A stretch of DNA of 64,000 bases from Planctomycetota bacterium (GTDB lineage Bacteria; Planctomycetota; Planctomycetia; Gemmatales; Gemmataceae). The DNA is taken from assembly GCA_021413735.1 (NCBI GenBank), contig JAIOPV010000012.1, positions 1-64,000 of the forward strand, given 5' to 3'. Shown here one piece after another: positions 29,228-37,128 of this stretch. The notes beneath the pieces are model-generated. The model worked only from the letters and a program-made list of their open reading frames with translations. It ran no database searches and was not told where the DNA came from. Positions within the stretch are counted from its first letter, which is position 1. Every line of letters begins with the position of its first letter. A program made the translations under genes and the position numbers.

Positions 29228-29842
29228 TCATTCCGGACGCGGTTCGAGCAACTCGGCGTATTCTTCCCGCAGTCGACGCAGAACGCGGGACTTGATCAGG
29301 TAAACCGCGTTCACGGACATCCCCAGATCGGCAGCCACCGCGACGGGGTCTTGTTTGTCGATGACAACTCGCAAAAACGCATTTCGGGTTTCTTCCTTGT
29401 GCTCAGCGAGAACGAGGTCGAGCGCTCTGCGGTAGAGGATTCGCTCTTCTTCGGGATCGGGGCCATCGCCGACTTGCGGCTCGACGGCGATGCTCTCCAA
29501 AAGGCCGCCAGTATCGCCGCCCGCACCGGGTGCCTTCGTTCGAGCCCACAGGAAGTCGCGAACCTTGTTCCGTGTAATCACTCGCAGCCAACCGCGGAAG
29601 CTCCCGTCGCCTTCGCGTTGGAACTGACCGATCGCCGCAAGAACAGCCCGAAAAACATCTTGCCCCACGTCGGCCGCGTCTGCCGTTTGGAGACCACACC
29701 GCCGGCACCAGTGGTAGATAAGTGGGCTGTAAAGCCGGACGAAGGTATTCCACGCCGACGACTCACCTGCCCGCACTCGTTCGAGCCAGGTGGAGGAGGT
29801 GTTTTCGATCTGCCCATTATCTTCAACGGGCTCGTCTGTCAC
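29228..29842 (-). CDS. ECF sigma factor (GTG start)
   Basis: 204 residues starting at the GTG at 29842, with CGGAG six bases before it. Region 2 includes FVRLYSPLIYHWCRRCGLQ and DAADVGQDVFRAVLAAIGQF. Region 4 is VAVAADLGMSVNAVYLIKSRVLRRLREEY. This is a typical ECF factor of the kinase-linked planctomycete type. It is the first gene of a probable operon with the kinase (22-bp gap) and the unknown gene. An AT-rich palindrome lies about 95 bp upstream and could be an operator. Confidence 0.92.
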   Translation of the reverse strand: MTDEPVEDNGQIENTSSTWLERVRAGESSAWNTFVRLYSPLIYHWCRRCGLQTADAADVGQDVFRAVLAAIGQFQREGDGSFRGWLRVITRNKVRDFLWARTKAPGAGGDTGGLLESIAVEPQVGDGPDPEEERILYRRALDLVLAEHKEETRNAFLRVVIDKQDPVAVAADLGMSVNAVYLIKSRVLRRLREEYAELLEPRPE

Positions 29843-29951
29843 GATCGACTCCGAAATCGGAACAAATCTCCAAGATCGATTGTCTCCGGATGTTGACAGG
29901 CGGTCCAGAGAAAAGATATATAGTGATAGTATAGGTGTAAATATATTATAT
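29843..29951. other. AT-rich leader of the sigma/kinase operon
   Basis: This region holds the promoter-like motif, the AT palindrome and presumably the minus-strand promoter of the sigma gene. The stretch from about 29910 to 29955 is strikingly AT-rich. No gene is visible. Confidence 0.6.
29893..29922 (+). promoter_or_regulatory. Sigma70-like promoter motif
   Basis: TTGACA at 29893-29898 and TATATA at 29917-29922 are separated by 18 bp on the plus strand. It points toward the integrase relic in antisense, with no plus-strand gene downstream, so it may be a leftover or drive an antisense transcript. Confidence 0.4.
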
Positions 29952-29955
29952 TTAC
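29937..29955. promoter_or_regulatory. AT-rich palindrome, possible operator
   Basis: GTAAATATATTATATTTAC is a perfect 9+1+9 palindrome in a GC-rich genome. It overlaps the stop codon of the integrase relic and lies upstream of the ECF sigma gene. The regulator is unknown. Confidence 0.5.
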
Positions 29956-30330
29956 CTGATGATCCAAGCAGGACCGCAATCCGGTTTCGTCTTCACCATC
30001 TGGTCACGGACGACCGCAAGGGTCCGCGGACCAAACTCCTTGGCGGGCGTGTGGCCGTCCGGTCGCGCATTGGCGGAGGCAGCGACGACTTCGTGGATCG
30101 TGACATCGGGGGAAGCGTCCGGCGAAGTGCAGACGGCGAGCACGGCCGCCGAACTGGGTGGTGGGGCGAGTTCCGCAGTGATGCAGCGGTACTCGGCTTT
30201 GCTCTTGGGTGTGTTGTGCTTGCCCAGGTAGATAAGCTTGGCGGGTTTTGCCGACCAGAATACGGATGTCGGCTTGTTCGCTGGGCTTGTGGTGTTGAGA
30301 TGCAGGGATGGGATTCTTCTGTCGCGGCAT
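29952..30330 (-). pseudogene. Decayed tyrosine recombinase (integrase) N-terminal fragment
   Basis: The minus strand from the ATG at 30330 reads MPRQKNPIPASQHHKPSEQA and then loses frame. After about 28 codons a one-base shift resumes in another frame with KLIYLGKHNTPKSKAEYRCI, then TPAKEFGPRTLAVVRDQMV, ending at TAA 29952. These phrases match from memory the arm-binding and SAM-like N-terminal parts of phage-type integrases common in Planctomycetes. The catalytic R-H-R-Y domain is absent, and part of the SAM-like domain seems deleted. The fragment lies just beyond the 3' end of tRNA-Gly. The 112 bp between them hold small hairpins (GGCGTA/TACGCC) but no gene. Confidence 0.65.
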
Positions 30331-30442
30331 CGGGTGTCTTCGGATGTGGCGTAAGACTACGCCGTTTCGTGACATTCCCGACCGCTCTCCGGGCCACCCG
30401 GAGGTAAGCGTAACCGCTTCGGCCGCAAGGCTTTAGATCAAG

Positions 30443-30514
30443 AGCGGGTGATGGGACTTGAACCCACGACAACCTCGTTGGCAACGAGGTACTCTACCAC
30501 TGAGTTACACCCGC
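30443..30514 (-). tRNA. tRNA-Gly (anticodon GCC)
   Basis: The minus strand folds into a full cloverleaf: acceptor arms GCGGGTG (30514-30508) and CACCCGC (30450-30444), D-arm CTCAGTGGTAGAG, anticodon stem CCTCG/CGAGG with loop TTGCCAA (GCC at 30482-30480), and T-arm GTGGGTTCAAGTCCCAT. The discriminator is T, and CCA is not encoded. An integrase relic lies at its 3' side. Confidence 0.97.
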
Positions 30515-30729
30515 AAACGTTACCTGACTCACGCAATTTAGATGGCTCGGGCCACACCTTCAAGGGAGATTTTCCCCTACACGCCAGGAATGCCAAAATC
30601 TCCCCATGAAGTTGTCGGCAGCACCCCCCAAACCAGGCAATTGGGGAAAGGGGTATGGCCAGCCGAGAGAATCGGATGGTGCCCGAACATCGACTATCAG
30701 TTCCAACTCGAATTCTTCCACGGTTTCGA

Positions 30730-31389
30730 TCACCACTTCACGGTGAGTTGCTGCAACTCCTTCACGGCGGAAGCGATTCCTTGTTTCGCTCCAAACACGG
30801 CGGTGCCGGCCACGAACACATTCGCTCCGGCCTTGGACGCAAGCGGAATCGTTGCGTCGTCGATGCCGCCATCCACTTCGATCTCGCACGCCGGGTTGTG
30901 CTTCTGCACCAGTGCCCGTAACTCCGCGATCCGTGCCGTGCTTTCGGGGATGTACGCCTGCCCGCCGAAGCCGGGGAACACGGTCATGCACAACGCCAGG
31001 TCGATATCGCGAAGAAACGGCTCGATCTTGGCGACCGCCATGTCCGGGTTGAACGCGAGTCCGACCTTCTTGCCGAGGCCACGGCGAATATGTTCGATGA
31101 TGGCTCGTGGGTCTGGGTGAACTTCAAGGTGAACGATGAGCGTGTCGGCTCCGGCTTTGACGAATCCATCAAGGAATTTCCCAGGATCTTGGACCATCAA
31201 GTGAACTTCGAGCGGTAACTTCGTGACGGGCCGAAGCCCCTTCACGACCACGGCCCCCATGCTGAGATTGGGGACGAAGTGGCCATCCATCACATCGACG
31301 TGAATTCGGTTGACACCGGCGGCTTCGACTTCACGGACCAACTCGCCAAGGCGTGAAAAGTCAGCCGCGAGGATGGATGGTGCAATCAT
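30730..31389 (-). CDS. rpe: Ribulose-phosphate 3-epimerase
   Basis: 219 residues from the ATG at 31389, the usual length; the longer frame to 31482 is not conserved. Interconverts ribulose 5-phosphate and xylulose 5-phosphate in the pentose phosphate pathway (cytoplasm). Family residues are clear in a TIM barrel: MIAPSILAADFSRLGEL, HVDVMDGHFVPNLSMG, EVHLMVQDP, MTVFPGFGGQAY and EIEVDGGI. It is divergent from the CapA-like gene across 167 bp. Confidence 0.96.
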   Translation of the reverse strand: MIAPSILAADFSRLGELVREVEAAGVNRIHVDVMDGHFVPNLSMGAVVVKGLRPVTKLPLEVHLMVQDPGKFLDGFVKAGADTLIVHLEVHPDPRAIIEHIRRGLGKKVGLAFNPDMAVAKIEPFLRDIDLALCMTVFPGFGGQAYIPESTARIAELRALVQKHNPACEIEVDGGIDDATIPLASKAGANVFVAGTAVFGAKQGIASAVKELQQLTVKW

Positions 31390-31511
31390 GTTGGTTTCAC
31401 GTTTGGGGGCAGCGTTTCGGGTGTGAGTCAGTTTCCGGCTTCGCAGTGCGTTTGCCAAGGGGTAGGGGCTGCTCTGCCGCAAGCGGTGGAACCCAATTCC
31501 CCGCTTCCCCG

Positions 31512-31517
31512 TATAAT
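31512..31517 (+). promoter_or_regulatory. Possible -10 element for the CapA-like gene
   Basis: TATAAT lies 40 bases before the ATG at 31557. No convincing -35 hexamer is visible at normal spacing. Confidence 0.35.
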
Positions 31518-31556
31518 TCTCTGCTCACCCGAACTACGCTCCGGAACTCACGGCCA

Positions 31557-32870
31557 ATGCCTGACCGTTTCCCAAATCGATACACGCCCGAAAAACGCCT
31601 TCCCCTGTGGCAACAATTACGGGTCGAGAATCTGTCGTTCCGGCAAGCCGCGCTCAACGTTATCTCATACATCCGCAAGTCGATCCACAAGAAGTACACG
31701 GCCCCCAAAGAAGTCTTGCTGCACTTCGCAATTCAGCGGCAAATCTTCCAGCACCTGATGAAGCAGCCCAAAGATCCAGGCTCCACCAGGCTCGGGCTTG
31801 TCGGCGACATCATGTGGATTCGCGACGGCTGGGATAACTTCCTCGATTCCGGTGTCCTCGATTACCTGAACGCCCACGATGCGGTCGTCGGGAACCTCGA
31901 ATCCGTGATCTCGACACGATTCAAAGTGCCGAGCCTGTTTCCCGATTACTTCACGTACAATTCGCATCCGAATCTCGTGAAGGCATTCCGCCGTCCGGAT
32001 GGGCGCAGCACATTCTCGGCGTTGTCGCTGGCGAACAACCACGCTCTCGACCGTGGTGAAATCGGTGCCCGCGACACGCAAGATTTACTCAACGAACTTG
32101 GCATTCCGCACTCGGGCATCGTCTTCGGACAGGACGAGAAGCCGTACACGACGTTCGAGGTGAACGGCATCAAGGTCGGCTTCTACGCGGTGGCATGGGG
32201 GTTGAACTCGTTCGTTTCGCCAAATCTGAACGTTCGGATGCACTCGCTGCCGACAGGGGTGTTTGAACCGGCCGCTCCGGTCGATCTCGTGGAGATTCGC
32301 AAAGTTCTCGCGGACATGGCAGCGGACGGATGCGAGTTCCGAATCGTGTCGCTGCACTGGGGTTACGAGTTCGAGTATTACCCGTGCCCTGGCGTGATGC
32401 GGGTGGGCCATCAGGTCGTGCGAGCCGGAGCTGATCTCGTTCTCGGAACGCACCCGCACGTTCAGCAACCGTGCGAGACTCTTTTCGTGAACGGCTACGA
32501 AAACAGGCTTCCGGAACCGATCCGCGAACTCGCCGAGTATCACTCCACGCTGACCGCCGAGGGTCCGCAACGGAAAGCGATGATTGCTTACTCGATGGGC
32601 AACCTTGCCACGACGATGTTCACCTTCGAGTGCAAGATCGGCTGGATTCTGAGTCTTCGGCTATTCCGCGACAGCAGTGGCCGCATCGACTGGAACCCCG
32701 ATGCTTCGGCGTTTGTCGTGAACGTGCCCAGGTTTGGCCGCAAACGCGAACGTCGGCTCTTGATGCTCGACGACTACCGCAAGCAGTCGTTGAAACACCG
32801 TCGCGTTCCGCCGTGGGAGGAAACGTACTTTGCGTTCCTCGAAAAGCATGTTGGAGCCGGTCTGGAATAA
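31557..32870 (+). CDS. CapA-like metallophosphatase-fold protein
   Basis: 437 residues from the ATG at 31557; the frame extends upstream but without conserved sequence. CapA (PGA_cap) signatures are seen in order: LGLVGDIMW, AVVGNLESVIS, SLANNHALDRG, GIKVGFYAVAWGLNS, VSLHWGYEFEYYPCP, LVLGTHPHVQQPCE and IAYSMGNL. The fold is that of calcineurin-like enzymes, and these proteins are linked to poly-gamma-glutamate or capsule synthesis in Bacilli. No capB or capC is nearby and no signal peptide is present, so the substrate here is open. Confidence 0.88.
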   Translation: MPDRFPNRYTPEKRLPLWQQLRVENLSFRQAALNVISYIRKSIHKKYTAPKEVLLHFAIQRQIFQHLMKQPKDPGSTRLGLVGDIMWIRDGWDNFLDSGVLDYLNAHDAVVGNLESVISTRFKVPSLFPDYFTYNSHPNLVKAFRRPDGRSTFSALSLANNHALDRGEIGARDTQDLLNELGIPHSGIVFGQDEKPYTTFEVNGIKVGFYAVAWGLNSFVSPNLNVRMHSLPTGVFEPAAPVDLVEIRKVLADMAADGCEFRIVSLHWGYEFEYYPCPGVMRVGHQVVRAGADLVLGTHPHVQQPCETLFVNGYENRLPEPIRELAEYHSTLTAEGPQRKAMIAYSMGNLATTMFTFECKIGWILSLRLFRDSSGRIDWNPDASAFVVNVPRFGRKRERRLLMLDDYRKQSLKHRRVPPWEETYFAFLEKHVGAGLE

Positions 32871-32884
32871 AGTCCCGAGTCGTT

Positions 32885-32937
32885 TTCGCCGCTTGCGGCG
32901 TAGCGGTGGCAATTAGCGCGACGCCGCAAGCGGCGAA
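32885..32937. terminator. 17-bp hairpin of the GCCGCTTGCGGC family
   Basis: TTCGCCGCTTGCGGCGT (32885-32901) pairs perfectly with ACGCCGCAAGCGGCGAA (32921-32937) around a 19-nt loop, between the CapA-like and Mpo1-like genes. It may act as terminator and repeat. Confidence 0.65.
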
Positions 32938-32952
32938 GTCAGAGAACGCACA

Positions 32953-33288
32953 ATGCCAAGATTTCCGATCGCTCGCAAGCTGCTCAGGTTCGCCGGTCGC
33001 GCACGCCGCAACTGGCTGACCCGGCACCAGAACACGTTCAACTTCTGGATTCACATGCTCGGCATCCCGCTGGCCTTCGCGGGCATTCCCCTTCTGTTCA
33101 TCGCGGATTGGGAGTGGGGCGTCGGAGTGATCATTGCCGGGTATCTACTCCAATGGATCGGGCACCGCGTCGAAGGGAACGATGTCGGTGAATTGATCCC
33201 GCTGAAACGTCTCCTCGGATTGCCGGTCGTTGCGATCGCGCCGCAATATGCCGCCGCTCGCTCCTTGCCCATTCCCCCAGCAACTTGA
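32953..33288 (+). CDS. Mpo1/DUF962-like membrane protein
   Basis: 111 residues. Conserved motifs HQNTFNFWIHMLGIPLAF and LLQWIGHRVEGNDVG supply the histidines and the QxIGH box of the Mpo1 (YGL010w) family, iron-dependent enzymes of fatty-acid alpha-oxidation in yeast. Two hydrophobic helices (about 35-52 and 56-72) imply a membrane location. It is shorter than yeast Mpo1, which is usual for bacterial members. Activity in bacteria is not established. It is 82 bp downstream of the CapA-like gene, separated by a hairpin. Confidence 0.75.
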   Translation: MPRFPIARKLLRFAGRARRNWLTRHQNTFNFWIHMLGIPLAFAGIPLLFIADWEWGVGVIIAGYLLQWIGHRVEGNDVGELIPLKRLLGLPVVAIAPQYAAARSLPIPPAT

Positions 33289-33454
33289 GCCATTCCTGCC
33301 AGTTCGCCCAAAACCTCAACCACATCGCCGGAAAAGTCGATTCAATCGACAACTCAGGTAAATTCCATCACGTTCGCGAGTCGATGGGTGAAGAGCAGCC
33401 CTTTCGGAGTCGGGGGACTTCATGGGGCAACGCGGTCCGGGACGGGGGGACGCG

Positions 33455-35824
33455 ATGAGTCGCAAGCGGTGGGTTAAACGGATTCTTGCTGGGTTGCTCG
33501 CCATCGGCTCGGCCGGTGGATGCAAGCAACGCGTGTTCATGGAACCGGCGGACTACAAAGATGCTGTGATGAACGCGCTTCCGCGCGGCCTCGAATCGGA
33601 CCCGCATAGCACCCTCACACCCGACAAGGTGGATCGTGTTACCCAGGAGAAAGGGCCAGGTGACGTGCTCGACACGACCCGGCCCCCTCGGATGGTCACG
33701 TTGCAGGAATGCATCGCGATCGCCTTGGAGCAGGGTAACACCGGGTCACAAACTCCGACGAACTTCGGCTTCAAGACCGAATCCATCGAGACCCAGAACG
33801 GCCGAACCATCGGCGGTTCCGACTCGATCAAGGTCTTCGCGGTCGATCCGGCCATCTCGGCGGTGAGCCTGGAACGGTCGTTGTCGAAGTTCGACGCTCG
33901 GTGGGTGAACAGTCTCACCTGGCAGAAATTCGACCAGCCAACCGCGGCACAGTTCTTGTCATTCCAGAACTCCCGCGATGTTGCGAACCTCACGACCACG
34001 CTGGCTAAGCCGTTGCCCACCGGTGGTGTCAGTGCGATCACGTTCAGCACCGATTACCAGAAGTTCACCAGCAACTCTGGCTCGGGGTTCGTGAATCCGA
34101 ACTATACGCCGCGAGTGCAGTTCACCTTCGAGCAACCGTTGTGGCGTTTGTTCGGCGTCGAGGCTAACCAACTCGCGGGAAGCCATCCGGGCAGCCAGTT
34201 GCTCAACCTCCAGCCCAGCGGTGGAGCTGGCACGGAAGGTATCCTGATTAGCCGCATCCGGGTCGATCAGGCGAAGGCAGATTTCGACGTCAAAGTGAAC
34301 TACCTGCTGGTGAATATCGAGACTGCGTACTGGAATTTGTATGCCGCGTACTACAACTTGTACGCCCAGGAAGAAGGCATGCGGCAGGCGTTCGAGGGCT
34401 ACCGATTCATCCAGATTCGAGTGGAAACCGGGAACCAACCGCCGCAGGACGCTTATCAGGCTCGTGCTCAGTTCGAGCGATTCCGCCGACAGGTGTATCA
34501 GGCTCGCGGACAGGTTCTGGAATCGGAACGACAAATTCGCGGCATGATGGGGCTGCGAAGCGACGACGGCTTCCGGCTCATCCCGATCGACAAGCCGAAC
34601 GAGGCACCGTTCCGTCCGGATTTCTACGAGGCCGCAAACGAGGCACTCTCGAACCGTCCGGAACTTCTCGAAGCCCGAGAAACGGTGAAGTTCAATCAGT
34701 TGAACGTTCAGCTTCAGAAGAACCTTCGCCGGCCTGACCTGCGATTGGTTAGCCAGTACGACATTGCCGGGCTGGGAACCCGCCTCGACGGAAGCGAAAC
34801 CCTCGCGGGGGGTGTTCCTGGGAACGCACTGTCGAGCTTCACGAGCAACAACTTCAATAGCTGGACCGTCGGCTTCCGTCTGGATATGCCGCTCGGGTTC
34901 CGCGACGCGAACGGCCTCGTCCGGGATTCGCAACTGAACCTGGCTCGAAGCTACTTCCAGCTTCGCGATGCCGAGATGAAGGCTCTCGAATACCTCGTGC
35001 AGCAGTATCGCCGCGTGATTCAGGCGCACGCGGAAATCGGGCCAGCCCGCGAAGAACGGAAGGCATTGCAGATCTACCTCGGGAAGATCAAGGAGTTGAT
35101 CGACATCGGACGGTGGGATGCGAACTCCTATCAGCAGTACCTGACCGTTCAGCGTGACCTGGCAACTTCGATTGCGAACGAGTTCCGGGCGATCGCGGAT
35201 TACAACTCCGCGCTGGCAGCGATGGAACTCGCGAAGGGCACGATTCAGCAGTACAACAAGGTCTCGGTGAATGAGGGGCCGCTTCCGCCTTGGGCGCAGA
35301 AGAAGGCTGCGGACCACATCCGAGAGCGAACCGAGTCGGCGTTGAAACTGCGAGAGCGGGATTGCTCGCCAGAACCGGCTGGTCCGGGCGTGATCGGCAG
35401 CACCCCAATCGCGCCGCCGGGTGGAACGCCGTTGATCGGCAACATCACGCTGCCGCCGTTCGCTGAGCAACGCGCTCCGCTGCCGGATGCCCTGCCAACG
35501 CCGCTACCACTCGATCCGAAGAAGGTAGCGCCAAGCCTGCCGAGCGGTATCGGGATGAGCGCACAACCGCCCGCGACAACGCGGCTGACGCAACCGGCCC
35601 CGCAGTTCCCGAACCCGACGTTTGTTGGCAACGGGGATCCGGCTGGCGTGTTCTTCCAGCCTGTGGGAACAGCCTCGTTCGCACCGCGGACTCCGGCTGC
35701 ATCGGCGATTTCGACAGAGACGAAGCCGTCACCGGCTCCGCCAGCCCCGCCGCTGCCGACGCCATTCCCAGCGGGAGGCGGTTCCGTTCCACTGCCGGTT
35801 CCGCCACTTGGTTCAGCACCGTAA
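33455..35824 (+). CDS. TolC-family outer-membrane efflux protein with proline-rich tail
   Basis: 789 residues from the ATG at 33455 (GGGGGGACGCG upstream). A signal sequence ends in SAGGC, a possible lipobox. The central 450 residues are TolC/OEP-like helical repeats: LQECIAIALEQGN, VDQAKADFDVKVNYLLVNIETAYWNLYAAYYN, the second-repeat ARSYFQLRDAEMKALEYLVQQYRRVIQA, and AIADYNSALAAMELAKGTIQQYN. The last 150 residues are a Pro/Ala-rich, low-complexity tail unusual for TolC. No inner-membrane pump or adaptor gene is adjacent, so the cargo is unknown. A strong terminator follows. Confidence 0.88.
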   Translation: MSRKRWVKRILAGLLAIGSAGGCKQRVFMEPADYKDAVMNALPRGLESDPHSTLTPDKVDRVTQEKGPGDVLDTTRPPRMVTLQECIAIALEQGNTGSQTPTNFGFKTESIETQNGRTIGGSDSIKVFAVDPAISAVSLERSLSKFDARWVNSLTWQKFDQPTAAQFLSFQNSRDVANLTTTLAKPLPTGGVSAITFSTDYQKFTSNSGSGFVNPNYTPRVQFTFEQPLWRLFGVEANQLAGSHPGSQLLNLQPSGGAGTEGILISRIRVDQAKADFDVKVNYLLVNIETAYWNLYAAYYNLYAQEEGMRQAFEGYRFIQIRVETGNQPPQDAYQARAQFERFRRQVYQARGQVLESERQIRGMMGLRSDDGFRLIPIDKPNEAPFRPDFYEAANEALSNRPELLEARETVKFNQLNVQLQKNLRRPDLRLVSQYDIAGLGTRLDGSETLAGGVPGNALSSFTSNNFNSWTVGFRLDMPLGFRDANGLVRDSQLNLARSYFQLRDAEMKALEYLVQQYRRVIQAHAEIGPAREERKALQIYLGKIKELIDIGRWDANSYQQYLTVQRDLATSIANEFRAIADYNSALAAMELAKGTIQQYNKVSVNEGPLPPWAQKKAADHIRERTESALKLRERDCSPEPAGPGVIGSTPIAPPGGTPLIGNITLPPFAEQRAPLPDALPTPLPLDPKKVAPSLPSGIGMSAQPPATTRLTQPAPQFPNPTFVGNGDPAGVFFQPVGTASFAPRTPAASAISTETKPSPAPPAPPLPTPFPAGGGSVPLPVPPLGSAP

Positions 35825-35849
35825 ATACCTTGAGAAATCGATGTTGATG

Positions 35850-35878
35850 AACGGAGGACATCAGTCCTCCGTTTTTTC
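35850..35878 (+). terminator. Rho-independent terminator of the TolC-family gene
   Basis: ACGGAGGAC-ATCA-GTCCTCCGT followed directly by TTTTTTC, 26 bp after the TolC stop. It is a textbook 9-bp stem with a T-run on the plus strand. Confidence 0.9.
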
Positions 35879-36067
35879 ATTTGAGGCGATTGCGAAGCAG
35901 CAGGCGGCGTGAATTGTGACGGCACTTGCGGCTTCGCAGGCACCCATCATTGCAAACCGGCATAGACACGGCTGGAAAAAGTGCGTTAGCATATTAAGTG
36001 ACCTCTCAAACCGCAAGGACGCGGTCACGTCCTTTTGTCGGAATTCTTTTCCTCGGAGGGCATTCAA

Positions 36068-37045
36068 ATGCCCATCACCCGCACACTCTTCCTGGCCGCT
36101 CCCATCTCGTTGACCCTCGCCGCGCTGTTCGCTCCATTCCACGGAATTGCTGCGAACGCTGCACCAGACCGCACCCCGCCCGAACCGGCACGGATTGCCA
36201 CCGGACTCGACGTTGAAGTGAAATGCGTCGATGAAAGCTCGCTCAAGTTGAAACTCCTCGACGAGAAACTCGAACTTGTCACCAAGTACGGGTTCCTTCA
36301 GATCGCCGTCGGTGACATCCGCCGAATCGAGTTCGCGCATCGTTGCCCAGCCGATGTCGCAGAGAAGATCGCACTTGCGATTTCCAAGCTCGGTCACTCG
36401 GATTTCCAGATCCGCGAGCAGGCAACCACGGAACTCAAGAACCACCGCGAACGGTCGTATCCGTTCCTGCTGAGGTCGCTTAAGAACGACGACCCCGAAG
36501 TGAGTCGCCGAGCAGACGAAGCGTTGAAATTCATTCAGGCGAAGGTGCCCGCCCAGCTTCTGGAGGCACGCGATAACGACGTCGTTTTCACCGAAGACTC
36601 GAAGTTCACGGGGAAACTGACCGCTCAGAGCGTTCGTGTTCTCACAGGAATGTTCGGGGAGCAAACGCTGAAGTTGGCTGATTTGCGTTCGTTGCGAACC
36701 GGTGCGGGTATCGCTTCGGATGAGTTCGCGAACGCCGTGGCGGCTCCCGCGACGCTGGCGACGTACCAGCAGCAGTTCGGCAAGGAACTCGTGTTCACGC
36801 TGACGGGGCACACGCCCGCGAACGGTCAGCAGGCGACTGTTTGGGGCACGGATGTCTACACGCTCGACTCGAATCTCGCGGCAGCGGCCGTTCACGCTGG
36901 GCTTGCGAAACCAGGCGAGGTGGTGGCTGTGCGGGTGCGGGTGGTTCAGTCGCCGGCCCAGTACACGGCGAGTTCGCGCAACGGCGTGAATTCGAACGCC
37001 TACGGGAACTTTGCTTCTGGTGCGTTCGAGTTCGTGAAGCGATGA
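36068..37045 (+). CDS. Exported LCCL-domain protein
   Basis: 325 residues from the ATG at 36068 (GGAGG nine bases before). A signal peptide is followed by an N-terminal beta part, a short armadillo/HEAT-like helical pair (FQIREQATTELKNHRERSYPFLLRSLKNDDPEVSRRADEAL) and a beta segment. The C-terminal 85 residues form an LCCL domain: VWGTDVYTLDSNLAAAAVHAGL, then YTASSRNGVNSNAYG and GAFEF. LCCL domains occur in secreted or surface adhesion proteins; the usual disulfide cysteines are not seen, as in other planctomycete versions. It probably acts at the cell surface. Confidence 0.82.
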   Translation: MPITRTLFLAAPISLTLAALFAPFHGIAANAAPDRTPPEPARIATGLDVEVKCVDESSLKLKLLDEKLELVTKYGFLQIAVGDIRRIEFAHRCPADVAEKIALAISKLGHSDFQIREQATTELKNHRERSYPFLLRSLKNDDPEVSRRADEALKFIQAKVPAQLLEARDNDVVFTEDSKFTGKLTAQSVRVLTGMFGEQTLKLADLRSLRTGAGIASDEFANAVAAPATLATYQQQFGKELVFTLTGHTPANGQQATVWGTDVYTLDSNLAAAAVHAGLAKPGEVVAVRVRVVQSPAQYTASSRNGVNSNAYGNFASGAFEFVKR

Positions 37046-37052
37046 AGAGAAG

Positions 37053-37114
37053 TTTCTTCGCCACTTGCGGCGTAGCGCTCACAATGGAGCGCTACGCCGC
37101 AAGTGGCGAAGAAA
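37053..37114. terminator. 28-bp perfect hairpin between convergent genes
   Basis: The arms at 37053-37080 and 37087-37114 are perfectly complementary around a 6-nt loop. The core is CCACTTGCGGCGT, a variant of the dispersed family. It sits between the stops of the LCCL gene and the dehydrogenase gene and could terminate both. Confidence 0.75.
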
Positions 37115-37128
37115 AGTAACAATTGCTC

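Noticed and set aside
29993..30484. 163-residue minus-strand open frame
   Set aside because: It runs through the tRNA-Gly gene and mixes frames; only the integrase pieces read as protein-like, in other frames.
30542..31120. Plus-strand 192-residue open frame
   Set aside because: It is antisense to rpe, which has full family motifs.
33959..35470. 503-residue minus-strand open frame
   Set aside because: It is antisense to the TolC-family gene and has no signal or motif.
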